From assembly GCA_947444305.1 (NCBI GenBank), contig CANEZP010000018.1, forward strand, positions 28,604 to 92,603: DNA of 64,000 nucleotides, read 5' to 3'. Numbering within the stretch: the first letter of the stretch is position 1; every line of letters starts with the position of its first letter. The position numbers were made by a program, and so were the translations under genes. Shown here piece after piece: positions 1 to 8,812 of this stretch. The notes below the pieces were generated by a model. That model searched no databases. It had not been told where the DNA came from and was given only the letters and a program-made list of their open reading frames with translations. Origin of the DNA: Pseudobdellovibrionaceae bacterium (GTDB lineage Bacteria; Bdellovibrionota; Bdellovibrionia; Bdellovibrionales; UBA1609).

Positions 1-240
1 ATATTTTGCGTGATTTTGTTCAACCAGTTCACGCACGTGCGCCAAGACCAAAACCCGGCCGCGCGCGACGCGCGCCAATTCAGCGATGACTAAACTCTTT
101 CCCGCGCCTGTTGGTAGTACGATGACGGCGGGCGTTCGTTCTTTTTTGAAATGGTTGAGCGTCGCCTGCACGGCATCATTTTGGTAGGGACGTAAAGTGA
201 ATGTGCTTGTCGTATTTTGTGCCGTCACGTTTTCACACAT
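1..240 (-). CDS. radD: RadD-like DEAD/DEAH-box helicase, N-terminal part
   Basis: Translation of the reverse strand from the ATG at 240 stays open for 80 codons to the window edge, so the gene is cut off here. After a short leader it reads [20 protein letters not shown], then a Walker A motif (PTGAGKS) and the segment [19 protein letters not shown]. From memory this is very close to the start of E. coli RadD (YejH), a superfamily 2 DNA-repair ATPase that works with SSB and RecA. Only motif I and the region up to Ia are visible, so helicase function is inferred from this alone. It is divergent from the chemosensory operon, with a 68-bp gap. Confidence 0.8.
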   Translation of the reverse strand, partial: MCENVTAQNTTSTFTLRPYQNDAVQATLNHFKKERTPAVIVLPTGAGKSLVIAELARVARGRVLVLAHVRELVEQNHAKY

Positions 241-308
241 TATTTCGAGATCCGATCTTGATCAAGATAACTTGATGGAACGTTGGTTTCCATCGCCGAT
301 AAAAAGAT
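241..308. promoter_or_regulatory. Divergent promoter gap with two palindromes
   Basis: The short gap between the helicase gene and cheA holds a perfect 14-base palindrome, ATCTTGATCAAGAT (255-268), followed by a 7-bp hairpin GATGGAA/TTCCATC (274-280 with 288-294, loop CGTTGGT). Their place between divergent starts fits an operator or a 5' leader structure for the chemosensory operon. No clear -35/-10 pair was identified, and the ribosome-binding site in front of cheA is weak (AAAAAGAT). Confidence 0.4.
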
Positions 309-3305
309 ATGTCATTCTCCGATCAAGATATTGCCGAATTCAAAGCCGAAGCCCGCGAACTTCTCGATACCGCCGAGAAAGGTTTGCTGTCGCTCGATCA
401 GGGCGGAGATTTCAAGTCGGCCTTCGACTCGATCTTTCGCGGATTCCACAATCTTAAAGGCGCCGCCGGGATGATGGAGCTGCCGAAGCTGCAAGCTCAT
501 ACGCACGAACTCGAAAGTTTGCTGATGAAATTGAAAACGGAAGGCGCGATGCCCGCACCGTACATCAGCTTGTTCCTTCGCGGTGTTGATGCCGCGCGCT
601 CTTTACTTGAAGGTCAAGACATCGCCTTTGTTTATTCGGTCGGCGAAGACGATCCGGCATCCGCACCGGCACCGGCTATTACACACGTAATCGTAGCCGA
701 AGCCGTTCCCGCACCGACACGGGTCACTGCCTCCGCGCCCGCGGCCCCGGCTTCGCCCGCGATCCCGCAAGCGGTGAACGATGAATTCGTTGCCGAATGC
801 GGTGAAATCGTCGAACGGGTCGCCAAGAATCTACAGTTGCTTGAGAAGGGCAATGCTTCGAAAGACAATGTCGACGCTCTATACCGCGATGTCCATTCGC
901 TTAAAGGTTCGGCCTACTTATTTTCGTACACCAAACTAGGCGACCTCGGGCACGGGATGGAGTCAAGTCTCGAACGAGTGCGCGCCGGCACTCACAAACC
1001 GTCGGCGGCGCTGTTCGATCAGCTGTATAAATGTTTGGCGCTTATCGAACAGATCGTAAAGAATATCGCCGCGAACATTCAAACCGCGGATCTAGACGAA
1101 CAGGTTCCGCTCTTAGCCGCGCGACTGCTCAAGGCCGCCGAGGCTTTAGAAAGTGTTCAAGAAACGCCGGTCACGTCCACTGCGCCCAGTACCACGACCG
1201 CGGCGCAGGCCAACGAGTCGGGTGAGGGCGCCGCATCGATCCGAGTTCCCGTTTCATTACTTGATAATTTGATGACCTTGATGGGCGAGATGGTTTTGGT
1301 GCGCAATCAAGTCTTACAGTACGCCAACCGCTCGGACGATTTAGAATTGCTCAGCATGAGCAAGCGTCTCAACGTAGTGACCGGTGAAATTCAGGGCGAG
1401 ATGATGAAGACTCGCATGCAGCCCATCGGGAACGTCTTGACCAAGTTCAATCGCGTCGTCCGGGATCTTTCGCAAGAGCTTCGGAAAAATATCACGCTGA
1501 ACATCATCGGGGCCGAAACCGAGCTCGATAAATCCTTGCTCGAAGCCATCAAAGATCCGTTAACCCACATCGTGCGAAACTCTTGCGACCACGGGATCGA
1601 AACTCCCGAAGTGCGTCGCGAGAAGGGCAAGCGCGACGTCGGTACGATCAGCGTACGTTCGTACCACGAGGGCGGGCAAGTCGTCGTCGAAGTCAGCGAC
1701 GACGGCAAAGGTCTCCATAAAGAGATGCTCCTTAACAAAGCGGTCGAGCGCGGGTTGATCACGCCGGCGCAGGCGGCTTCCTTAGGCGAAAAAGAGATCT
1801 ACAATCTTATTTTCGCGCCGGGCTTTTCGACCGCCGCGGCGGTGACGAACGTCTCGGGCCGGGGCGTAGGCATGGACGTTGTGCGCACGAACATCGAGCG
1901 CATCGGCGGGACCGTAGATCTCACCAGCCGGCCGGGCGCGGGCACGACGATCAAATTAAAAATTCCGCTGACGCTGGCGATCGTTCCGGCCTTGATCGTG
2001 CGCTGCGGTCTCGGTAAATTTGCCGTACCGCAAGTCAAACTGGAAGAGCTAGTTCGCGTCGATCAATCCTCGGCCGACAATCACATCGAAATCTTACACG
2101 GCACGCCGGTCTACCGTTTGCGCGGCAATATCTTGCCCCTCGTGGATTTGAATCGTGTGCTCAAAGGCAACGGTGGAGATTCGCAACCCGACCCCGCCAA
2201 ATATAAAGACGCAATCGTCAACATCGCCGTACTCAACGCCGAGCAGTTTTCGTTCGGTTTGATCATCGACGAGATTCAAGACAGCGCCGACATCGTCGTC
2301 AAGCCGTTGACCCGGTTAATGAAGTCGCTGCAAGTTTACTCGGGCGCGACGATCCTAGGCGACGGTTCGGTCGCTTTGATTTTAGATGTCCTTGGCATAT
2401 CGAAGGTCGCGAATCTCAAAGCCGAAAAAATACGTGAGGTCACCGGCGATCAAAAGGCGAAAGAAAACATTCGTCTGCTGGCCGACGCGCAAGACTTCTT
2501 GCTGGTAAAAGTGAACGCGACGGCGCGGCACGCGCTGGCGATGGCTTACGTCAACCGGCTTGAAGAATTTAAGAGTTCCGAAGTTGAGTACTCGGGCAAT
2601 CAACGTTTGGTCCGCTACCGCGACTCAATCCTGCCGCTTATTTCCGCGAATCAACAGCTCGGACTGCCCGATACGACGGTCGACCGAGCGACGATCCCCG
2701 TGGTCGTCATCGAAAAAGCGGGCGTGCTTTACGGGATTGAAGTGGACGGTATCGTCGATACGCTTTCAACCCAGCACGAAACACGAGTCGCGTTCAAAAA
2801 GCAAAACGGAATCTTCGGTAATATCAATACCGCCGACGAATTGATCGTCGTCATGGATCCTTTCGAGATGATCGAAACCGCGTTCCCCAACATGGCACGC
2901 GCGAAATTCAAAGAATCTAATGCTTCCGGCAAAAGAGTTTTACTGGTGGAGGATACCGCTTTCTTCCGCCGGAATATTAAAAAGGTATTGGAAGAACGCG
3001 GCTACGAAGTCGTGACGGCCGGCGACGGTGAAGAAGCGCTCAGCCTTATGGGCCCGCAACACCCGCTCTTCGATATCATCGTCTCCGATATTGAGATGCC
3101 CAAGGTGAACGGCTTCCAGCTGGCGGCTTCGGTTCGTAGCAATCCGCACCTCGCGGGTATCCCGATGCTCGCGGTGAGCTCACGCGCCGACAAAGGCTAC
3201 CTCGAGCAAGGCGCGCGCGCCGGGTTCAATCTTTATCTCGAAAAATTAAAACCGGACATCTTACTCGAAGCCGTTGAACGTTTACTAATGAGGAATGCCG
3301 CATGA
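309..3305 (+). CDS. cheA: Multidomain chemotaxis histidine kinase CheA (Hpt-Hpt-kinase-CheW-CheW-receiver)
   Basis: Hybrid CheA kinase of 998 residues, longer than classical CheA (about 650). Two Hpt domains are visible: one with the phosphorylatable His at H47 (HNLKGAAG) and a second at H196 (HSLKGSAY). A linker rich in Ala/Pro/Thr separates each from the next domain. The dimerisation segment (about 310-390) and the ATPase (about 395-555) follow, with N-box HIVRNSCDHGIE, G1 DDGKGL and G2 GRGVGMD. A CheW-like P5 domain (about 556-700) and a second CheW-like segment (about 722-862) come next. A C-terminal receiver (875-998) has D882 and phospho-acceptor D927 in SDIEMP. The kinase should autophosphorylate and feed its own receiver, CheB and the two CheY proteins. 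First gene of the operon; its stop overlaps the cheW start by 4 bases. The weak ribosome-binding site leaves the exact start slightly uncertain. Confidence 0.93.
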   Translation: MSFSDQDIAEFKAEARELLDTAEKGLLSLDQGGDFKSAFDSIFRGFHNLKGAAGMMELPKLQAHTHELESLLMKLKTEGAMPAPYISLFLRGVDAARSLLEGQDIAFVYSVGEDDPASAPAPAITHVIVAEAVPAPTRVTASAPAAPASPAIPQAVNDEFVAECGEIVERVAKNLQLLEKGNASKDNVDALYRDVHSLKGSAYLFSYTKLGDLGHGMESSLERVRAGTHKPSAALFDQLYKCLALIEQIVKNIAANIQTADLDEQVPLLAARLLKAAEALESVQETPVTSTAPSTTTAAQANESGEGAASIRVPVSLLDNLMTLMGEMVLVRNQVLQYANRSDDLELLSMSKRLNVVTGEIQGEMMKTRMQPIGNVLTKFNRVVRDLSQELRKNITLNIIGAETELDKSLLEAIKDPLTHIVRNSCDHGIETPEVRREKGKRDVGTISVRSYHEGGQVVVEVSDDGKGLHKEMLLNKAVERGLITPAQAASLGEKEIYNLIFAPGFSTAAAVTNVSGRGVGMDVVRTNIERIGGTVDLTSRPGAGTTIKLKIPLTLAIVPALIVRCGLGKFAVPQVKLEELVRVDQSSADNHIEILHGTPVYRLRGNILPLVDLNRVLKGNGGDSQPDPAKYKDAIVNIAVLNAEQFSFGLIIDEIQDSADIVVKPLTRLMKSLQVYSGATILGDGSVALILDVLGISKVANLKAEKIREVTGDQKAKENIRLLADAQDFLLVKVNATARHALAMAYVNRLEEFKSSEVEYSGNQRLVRYRDSILPLISANQQLGLPDTTVDRATIPVVVIEKAGVLYGIEVDGIVDTLSTQHETRVAFKKQNGIFGNINTADELIVVMDPFEMIETAFPNMARAKFKESNASGKRVLLVEDTAFFRRNIKKVLEERGYEVVTAGDGEEALSLMGPQHPLFDIIVSDIEMPKVNGFQLAASVRSNPHLAGIPMLAVSSRADKGYLEQGARAGFNLYLEKLKPDILLEAVERLLMRNAA

Positions 3306-3742
3306 GAGAGCAACTCACAACCTTCAACGTCGGTAATGATTTATTCGGCATCGAAGTGATGAAGATTCAAGAAGTGACTGGTGAACTGACGGTTATCCCC
3401 GTACCGCTAGCTCCAAATTTCGTGCGAGGCCTAATCAACCTGCGCGGTCAGATCGCGACGGCGATGGGTTTACGCGAATTGTTCGGGCAACCCGCCATGA
3501 CTTCCGCCAAGCCGATGTCGGTGGTGTGCAAGATCGACGGCAATTTGGTTTCGCTCGCGGTGGACGCGATCGGCGACGTCGTCGAAGTTGAGCGCGCGAA
3601 CTTTGAATCGGCGCCCGATACGGTGCCCGCCGAAATACGCCGCTTCATTCGCGGTATTTACAAGATGAACGGACAGCTTTTAAGCGTTTTAGATTTAGAA
3701 ACCCTAGCCAAAGAACTATCACCCACGGAGAACAAGCAATGA
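3302..3742 (+). CDS. cheW: Chemotaxis coupling protein CheW
   Basis: Single CheW domain of 146 residues, the usual size. It opens with [21 protein letters not shown] and has the family hallmarks of a GLINLRGQI turn and the segment [24 protein letters not shown]. It bridges receptor and kinase in the array. The start codon overlaps the cheA stop (ATGA) and the stop overlaps the receptor start, so the three genes are probably translationally coupled. No signal peptide or membrane segment is seen, consistent with a cytoplasmic coupling protein. Confidence 0.93.
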   Translation: MREQLTTFNVGNDLFGIEVMKIQEVTGELTVIPVPLAPNFVRGLINLRGQIATAMGLRELFGQPAMTSAKPMSVVCKIDGNLVSLAVDAIGDVVEVERANFESAPDTVPAEIRRFIRGIYKMNGQLLSVLDLETLAKELSPTENKQ

Positions 3743-5340
3743 AGACCGCCGGCAAAAAGAACGTCACGAAAAAGGCCGTAAAGACCGAAGCGCCGCAAGA
3801 TATCGCCGCGATCCTCAACGCGCTCAATCGCGTTCAAGCTGTGATCGAATTCAGAATGGACGGCACCATCCTGAACGCCAACGAAAATTTTCTGGCCGCC
3901 GTAGGTTACACTCTCGAAGAAATCAAAGGCCAACACCACCGCATGTTCTGCGTTCCCGAAACGAGCGCTTCGCTCGAATACAAAAACTTTTGGGCAAAAT
4001 TGAACCGCGGCGAATTTGATGCCGGTGAATACAAGCGCGTTGGTAAGGGTGGCCGCGAAATCTGGATCAATGCTTCGTACAATCCTGTTTTCGACAAAAA
4101 AGGCAATCCCGTAAAGGTCGTTAAATTCGCGACCGACGTGACCGAGCTCAAAGCCCGCACCGCCGAATTTGAAGGCAAGATCCAAGCGATTTCGAAAGCC
4201 CAAGCGGTTATCGAATTCAAACTCGACGGTACAATCATGGACGCCAACGAAAATTTCCTAAAAACCTTGGGCTACGATCTCGCCGAAATCAAAGGTAAAC
4301 ATCACCGCATGTTCTGCGAAGAATCCACCGCGCAGAGCCACGAATATAAAATGTTTTGGGAAAAATTGAACCGCGGCGATTTCGACGCCGGTGAATACAA
4401 ACGTTTGGGTAAAGGCGGACGCGTCGTTTGGATCAACGCCTCCTATAACCCGATCTTCACCGCCGACGGCAAACCGTACAAAGTCGTGAAATACGCGACC
4501 GACGTCACCGCGATGAAAAACATGTTCGAAGCCATCGAGAAATCGGCCGTGGCGCTTTCTTCCTCATCGATGCAGCTCACGACGACCGCGAAGGAACTGG
4601 CGAATACCGCCGATCGCACGAACCGTGAATCGCAATCCGCCTCGAGCGCGGCCGACGAAGTTGCCCGCGGCGTGCAAACCGTTGCCGTCAACATGGAAGA
4701 AATGGTCGCTTCGATCAAAGAGATCGGCCGTTCGACCAGCGAATCTTCGCAGATGGCGAAAAAGACGCTGCAAAAAGCGCAAGAATCCAACGCGACGATA
4801 ACCAAACTCGGCATCAGCTCGCAAGAGATCGGCGACGTGATCAAAGTCATCAGCTCAATCGCTCAGCAAACCAATTTGTTGGCCTTGAACGCCACGATCG
4901 AGGCGGCCCGCGCCGGTGAAGCCGGCAAAGGTTTTGCCGTCGTCGCCAACGAAGTTAAAGAATTGGCGAAGCAAACCGCGAAGGCGACGGAAGACATCAC
5001 CAACAAGATCGGCGCCATTCAAAACGACACGAAGAGCGCCGTCGAAGCCATCGCCGGCATCTCGGATGCGGTTGAAAAGCTGAACGGTATCTCGGCGGTT
5101 ATCGCCGCCGCCGTCGAAGAGCAAACGGCCACGACCAACGAAATCTCGCGCGTCGTGATCGAATCCAAACGCGGGGTCGAAAGCATCTCGGGCACGATCA
5201 AAATCGTTTCGAGTGCCGCGAGCGCCAGCATGGAAAATTCGAGCCAGACGCTTGGATCAAGCGAAGAACTCTCGAAATTGGCCGACACCTTGTCGTTACT
5301 TGTTAATAAAGACCAGAAAAAATGGGCGAACGTAAACTAA
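3739..5340 (+). CDS. Soluble chemoreceptor with tandem PAS domains (BdlA-like MCP)
   Basis: Methyl-accepting chemotaxis protein of 533 residues without any hydrophobic segment, so a cytoplasmic sensor. Two PAS domains occupy about 30-138 and 152-259. They are close copies of each other: both carry VIEF..DGTI..ANENFL, KG.HHRMFC, GEYKR.GKGGR and KVVK.ATDVT, which indicates recent tandem duplication. The signalling coiled coil (about 270-530) contains the kinase-contact hairpin, including [19 protein letters not shown] and [20 protein letters not shown] without membrane segments is the layout of Pseudomonas BdlA, a biofilm-dispersal sensor tied to c-di-GMP; similarity of role is inference. No C-terminal CheR-docking pentapeptide is evident. 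It ends 19 bases inside cheB. Confidence 0.9.
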   Translation: MKTAGKKNVTKKAVKTEAPQDIAAILNALNRVQAVIEFRMDGTILNANENFLAAVGYTLEEIKGQHHRMFCVPETSASLEYKNFWAKLNRGEFDAGEYKRVGKGGREIWINASYNPVFDKKGNPVKVVKFATDVTELKARTAEFEGKIQAISKAQAVIEFKLDGTIMDANENFLKTLGYDLAEIKGKHHRMFCEESTAQSHEYKMFWEKLNRGDFDAGEYKRLGKGGRVVWINASYNPIFTADGKPYKVVKYATDVTAMKNMFEAIEKSAVALSSSSMQLTTTAKELANTADRTNRESQSASSAADEVARGVQTVAVNMEEMVASIKEIGRSTSESSQMAKKTLQKAQESNATITKLGISSQEIGDVIKVISSIAQQTNLLALNATIEAARAGEAGKGFAVVANEVKELAKQTAKATEDITNKIGAIQNDTKSAVEAIAGISDAVEKLNGISAVIAAAVEEQTATTNEISRVVIESKRGVESISGTIKIVSSAASASMENSSQTLGSSEELSKLADTLSLLVNKDQKKWANVN

Positions 5341-6392
5341 AGATTCTTATCGCAGATGATTCGGTGGTCTACCGCTCGCAAATACGGGCGGCGCTGGAAG
5401 ACCGTGCCGAAATCGTCGGCACGGCCGCGAACGGGAAGATCGCCTTGGATAAACTCGCGGCGACGCCGGTCGATTTATTGATCCTTGATCTCGAGATGCC
5501 GGAAATGGACGGCCTCGCGACTTTGCGGGCGCTCGGGCAAAAACCCGGGGGCCCTAAAGTTTTAGTTTTTTCTTCGGCTTCGAAGCGCGGTGCCGAGATC
5601 ACGATCGAAGCGCTACGCGCGGGGGCCAGCGATTTTATCGCGAAGCCGGGTGCGCAAGACGGTGCGCTCATGGGCAGTGAGCCCGCGAAATACATCCGTG
5701 ATCTGATCGCGCCTAAGATCGAAGCGCTGTTCCCGCAGGTAAAATCCGTACCGGTCGCAACCGCGACCGTGCGGCCGCCGGCGCCCGGCGTGATTTGGGA
5801 TTTGTTCCGGCCCTCGGTGGTCGTCATCGGTTCAAGCACGGGCGGGCCGACGGTGCTCGAAAGTATTTTTTCGCAAGTGCACGCGCCGCTCGAGTGTCCG
5901 ATCGTCATCGCGCAACACATGCCGCCGGTTTTCACCGCGGCGATCGCGGAACGTCTGGCCAAAATCAGCGGCCTTCCCGCACGGGAAGCCTCGGACGGCG
6001 AGGCGCTTGAAAATGCGATTTATATCGCGCCGGGAAATTATCATACGCGTTTGCGCGAAGTCGGCGGCAAAGTCCGGCTAACCCTTGATCAAGAGCCGCA
6101 GATCAATTCGGTGCGGCCCGCGGTCGATCCCTTATTTGAGTCGGCGGCGCGTATTTTCAAGAACAAATGCCTCGGCTTTGTTCTGACCGGTATGGGCGCG
6201 GACGGCGCCGCCGGGGCCGTCGCGGTTAAATCGGCGGGGGGCGCAATTGTTATTCAAGATCAAGCCTCCTGCGTCGTCTTCGGCATGCCGGGCGCGGTGC
6301 AGGCGGTCGGCGCCTACGACCGGATCGCTACGCCAAAGCAAATTGTTGAGATCTTTCACGATAAAATTGCAATCACCGGGGGAGCCAAGTGA
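5322..6392 (+). CDS. cheB: Chemotaxis protein-glutamate methylesterase CheB
   Basis: Receiver plus methylesterase, 356 residues as expected. The receiver has D12/D13 and phospho-acceptor D56 in LDLEMP. The esterase domain (about 163-350) shows GSSTGGP (catalytic S172), IAQHMP (H199) and GMGADGA (D294), matching the Ser-His-Asp triad of the family. It removes methyl groups from receptor glutamates and is activated by CheA. The ATG lies inside the 3' end of the receptor gene (19-base overlap). The stop overlaps the GTG start of the next gene. Confidence 0.93.
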   Translation: MGERKLKILIADDSVVYRSQIRAALEDRAEIVGTAANGKIALDKLAATPVDLLILDLEMPEMDGLATLRALGQKPGGPKVLVFSSASKRGAEITIEALRAGASDFIAKPGAQDGALMGSEPAKYIRDLIAPKIEALFPQVKSVPVATATVRPPAPGVIWDLFRPSVVVIGSSTGGPTVLESIFSQVHAPLECPIVIAQHMPPVFTAAIAERLAKISGLPAREASDGEALENAIYIAPGNYHTRLREVGGKVRLTLDQEPQINSVRPAVDPLFESAARIFKNKCLGFVLTGMGADGAAGAVAVKSAGGAIVIQDQASCVVFGMPGAVQAVGAYDRIATPKQIVEIFHDKIAITGGAK

Positions 6393-6772
6393 AAATATTG
6401 ATCATCGACGACACCAAAAGCGTTCACGCTTTCGTCAAAAACCTTTTAGGTAAGTCGGCCGGGCTCGAAACTTTGAGTGTTTTCAACGGTGCCGAAGCGA
6501 TGGGTTTACTCGCCGAAAGAAAAAGTGAGTTCGACCTTATCCTGCTCGACTGGGAGATGCCGGTCATGGACGGGCCCACGACCTTAAGCGCGATCAAAGC
6601 CTCGGGCATTACCGCACCCGTCATGATGATGACCACGAAAAATGAAATGAAAGACATTGAAAATATGCTCGCGCTCGGGGCGGCCGAATATTTGATGAAG
6701 CCTTTTACGATCGACATTCTTTTCGACAAGATCGAATACGTCACGGGACGCCGGATGGATTATGCAAGTTAA
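6389..6772 (+). CDS. CheY-like single-domain response regulator
   Basis: Stand-alone receiver of 127 residues. Acidic pocket D7/D8, phospho-acceptor D54 in LLDWEMPVMDG, switch T82 and conserved K104 (LMKPFT) are all present, so it should be phosphorylated by the upstream CheA. It starts with GTG overlapping the cheB stop, behind a strong GGGGGAG ribosome-binding site, and overlaps cheR by 11 bases. Whether it acts on a flagellar motor or elsewhere cannot be told from sequence. Confidence 0.9.
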   Translation: MKILIIDDTKSVHAFVKNLLGKSAGLETLSVFNGAEAMGLLAERKSEFDLILLDWEMPVMDGPTTLSAIKASGITAPVMMMTTKNEMKDIENMLALGAAEYLMKPFTIDILFDKIEYVTGRRMDYAS

Positions 6773-7577
6773 CGAAATCTTAAAATTCTTCGCCGCGTAC
6801 ATCGAAAAAGAACTGGGTATTCAATACTCGGAAACCAACTTTTTCCAACTACAGAATCGCCTAGAGGACATCGCGAAGCTGAACGGATGCGCGGATTTAC
6901 CGGCGCTACACGCTTTGGCCGCGGGCGGGATCCACGGCGCGTTCAAACAAATGCTCTTGGACGTGGCTACGAACAACGAGACTTCGTTCTTCCGCGATCC
7001 ACGAGTATTTCGCGCATTGGAAAACTCAATTTTCAAAACGCTCACCGCCGAGCGGCCGGGCCGCAGCCTGAAAATCTGGTCGGCCGCGAGTTCAACCGGT
7101 CAGGAAGCGCTTTCGATGGCGATCATTTTAAAAGAAATGGCCTCAACCGGTATCGCGCAATTCTCGATCACCGCGACCGACATTTCCGAGCGCGTGCTCG
7201 CGATTGCCAAGGCCGGGGTGTACTCACAGCTCGAGATCCAACGGGGCATGCCCGCACCCTTGCTGCTCAAGTATTTTACCAAAGAGCCCAATGACCAATG
7301 GGCGGTGTCGCGCGAGCTTTTGAACCGAATTTCTTACGGCAAACAAAATTTAAAAGACGCTTTCGCATTCGGTGAGTCGTTCGATTTAATCATGTGCCGT
7401 AACGTGCTGATCTACCAAAACGTGGCCGGCAAAAAAGAAATTATGAACCGCCTAACCCAGACTCTGCAGCCCGGGGGGATTCTTATTCTAGGTTCCGGCG
7501 AGAGCCTGTTCGGAATTTCGGATAGCTACGAACAAGTGAACATGGATGGCGCGATAGTTTACCGGAAGGTGGCCTGA
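6762..7577 (+). CDS. cheR: Chemotaxis protein methyltransferase CheR
   Basis: SAM-dependent receptor glutamate methyltransferase, 271 residues. The N-terminal helical domain is followed by NNETSFFRDPRVF, the SAM-binding segment IWSAASSTGQEALSMA and the CheR signature MCRNVLIYQN. It works opposite CheB to adapt the PAS-PAS receptor. The start overlaps the preceding receiver gene and the stop (TGATGG) overlaps the next start by one base, so it belongs to the same operon. The C-terminus has no added TPR domain. Confidence 0.93.
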   Translation: MQVNEILKFFAAYIEKELGIQYSETNFFQLQNRLEDIAKLNGCADLPALHALAAGGIHGAFKQMLLDVATNNETSFFRDPRVFRALENSIFKTLTAERPGRSLKIWSAASSTGQEALSMAIILKEMASTGIAQFSITATDISERVLAIAKAGVYSQLEIQRGMPAPLLLKYFTKEPNDQWAVSRELLNRISYGKQNLKDAFAFGESFDLIMCRNVLIYQNVAGKKEIMNRLTQTLQPGGILILGSGESLFGISDSYEQVNMDGAIVYRKVA

Positions 7578-8416
7578 TGGAACGCTTTGCCGCCGAACGG
7601 AGCGATACCGCCGTGATCATCCGAATGAACGGAGCGCTTGATAAGCCCGCTTGCGAACTCTTCACGAATTTAACGAAGTCGTGGATGCTCCAAGACGCGA
7701 TCACCTTCGTGCTCGACTTTTCGAAGATCTCCGAACTTTCGCGTGAGTTCTACCTGAGCATGAACCAGTTTCGCGCAGCGCTGAAGCGGGACGGCAAGGG
7801 GCTGTACTCATTAGGCTTGAACAAAGATCTCATGCGGTCCGTGACAAACGACGGGCTCGACAAGATTTTTATGCCCATTCAATCGCTCGAAGAAATCCTC
7901 GGCAAGCGCGCGGTGCCCGCGCCCGCCCCGGCGAGCGGCATCGACGTTGGCTTCATCAATCCATTCCTCTCGGCGACGGTCAAAACGTTCACCGTTCAGA
8001 CCAACACACCGGTAAAGCCGCTCAAACCGTTCCTAAAAAAAGAGCTCGTGCCGGGCATCGCGATCGCGGGGGTACTTACGTTAATCTCGAACGCAAGTTC
8101 GGGCAGCGTGGTTCTCTGTTTTTCGGAAAGCGTTTTCCTTAAAATTTACGAGAACATGTTCGCCGAAAAAATTAGCGCGATCAACGCCGAAGTCCAGGAC
8201 GCGGCGGGTGAACTTTTGAACATCATTTACGGGCAAGCCAAACTCGAGCTGAATAACCTCGGGCACCAATTTCAGCCCGCGCTGCCGACCGTCATGGTTG
8301 CCGACCAGCTTAAAATCCGGCAAAGCGGTTCGCCCACCGTCGTCGTGCCTTTCGAAACCGCGCACGGAAACTTTCATCTAGAAATCGAATTTAAATCCTC
8401 AAAAGGAGCAGCTTAA
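7577..8416 (+). CDS. STAS-CheX fusion, putative CheY phosphatase
   Basis: 279 residues in two parts joined by an Ala/Pro linker. Residues about 5-108 look like a STAS (anti-sigma-antagonist type) domain: VIIRMNGALDKPACELF, then a strand VLDFSKISEL and a helix. The usual DSSG phospho-site is not preserved, so ordinary phospho-switching is doubtful. Residues about 125-275 resemble the CheC/CheX phosphatases, with the catalytic ExxN pattern in GELLNIIYGQAK (E212, N215). CheX proteins dephosphorylate CheY-P, and the gene sits directly before a second CheY, its likely substrate. The fusion is uncommon. Domain calls rest on motif reading. Confidence 0.72.
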   Translation: MERFAAERSDTAVIIRMNGALDKPACELFTNLTKSWMLQDAITFVLDFSKISELSREFYLSMNQFRAALKRDGKGLYSLGLNKDLMRSVTNDGLDKIFMPIQSLEEILGKRAVPAPAPASGIDVGFINPFLSATVKTFTVQTNTPVKPLKPFLKKELVPGIAIAGVLTLISNASSGSVVLCFSESVFLKIYENMFAEKISAINAEVQDAAGELLNIIYGQAKLELNNLGHQFQPALPTVMVADQLKIRQSGSPTVVVPFETAHGNFHLEIEFKSSKGAA

Positions 8417-8809
8417 ATGTTTAGCACGAGCATCAAGATCTTAGTGGTCGACGACATGGGCACCATGCGCAAATTAGTAAAACGTGGCCTCGGCGAAATT
8501 GGTTTCACCACCATGGAAGAAGCGGAAGACGGACAGGTCGCTTGGGCCAAGCTGAATGACCAACCCGATATCGGCTTAGTCATTTCGGATTGGAATATGC
8601 CGAATTGTACCGGGCTCGATCTACTCAAGCGCGTACGGGCCGACGGACGCTTTAAATCTTTACCCTTCGTGCTGTTAACGGCCGAGGTCGAAGCGCACCA
8701 AGTTAAAGAAGCGCTCACGCTCGGCGTGGACGGCTACATCATCAAACCTTTCACGGGTGATTCTCTTCGCGCTCAACTCGAGAAAACGCATTTGAAGCGG
8801 GCCGGCTAG
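8417..8809 (+). CDS. cheY: CheY-like single-domain response regulator
   Basis: Receiver-only protein of 130 residues with VDDMGTMRKL, phospho-acceptor D58 in SDWNMPNCTGLDLLK, switch T88 (LLTAE) and K110 (IIKPFT). The DMGTMR...DWNMP.CTGLDLLK pattern is that of classical flagellar-motor CheY, closer than the first regulator in this operon. It is preceded by AAAAGGAGCAGCTTAA, a good ribosome-binding site, and directly follows the CheX-like phosphatase gene. The HD-GYP-like gene follows three bases later. Confidence 0.92.
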   Translation: MFSTSIKILVVDDMGTMRKLVKRGLGEIGFTTMEEAEDGQVAWAKLNDQPDIGLVISDWNMPNCTGLDLLKRVRADGRFKSLPFVLLTAEVEAHQVKEALTLGVDGYIIKPFTGDSLRAQLEKTHLKRAG

Positions 8810-8812
8810 ACG

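Noticed and set aside
3658..4247. Minus-strand frames opposite the receptor gene
   Set aside because: Antisense shadows of the duplicated PAS domains.
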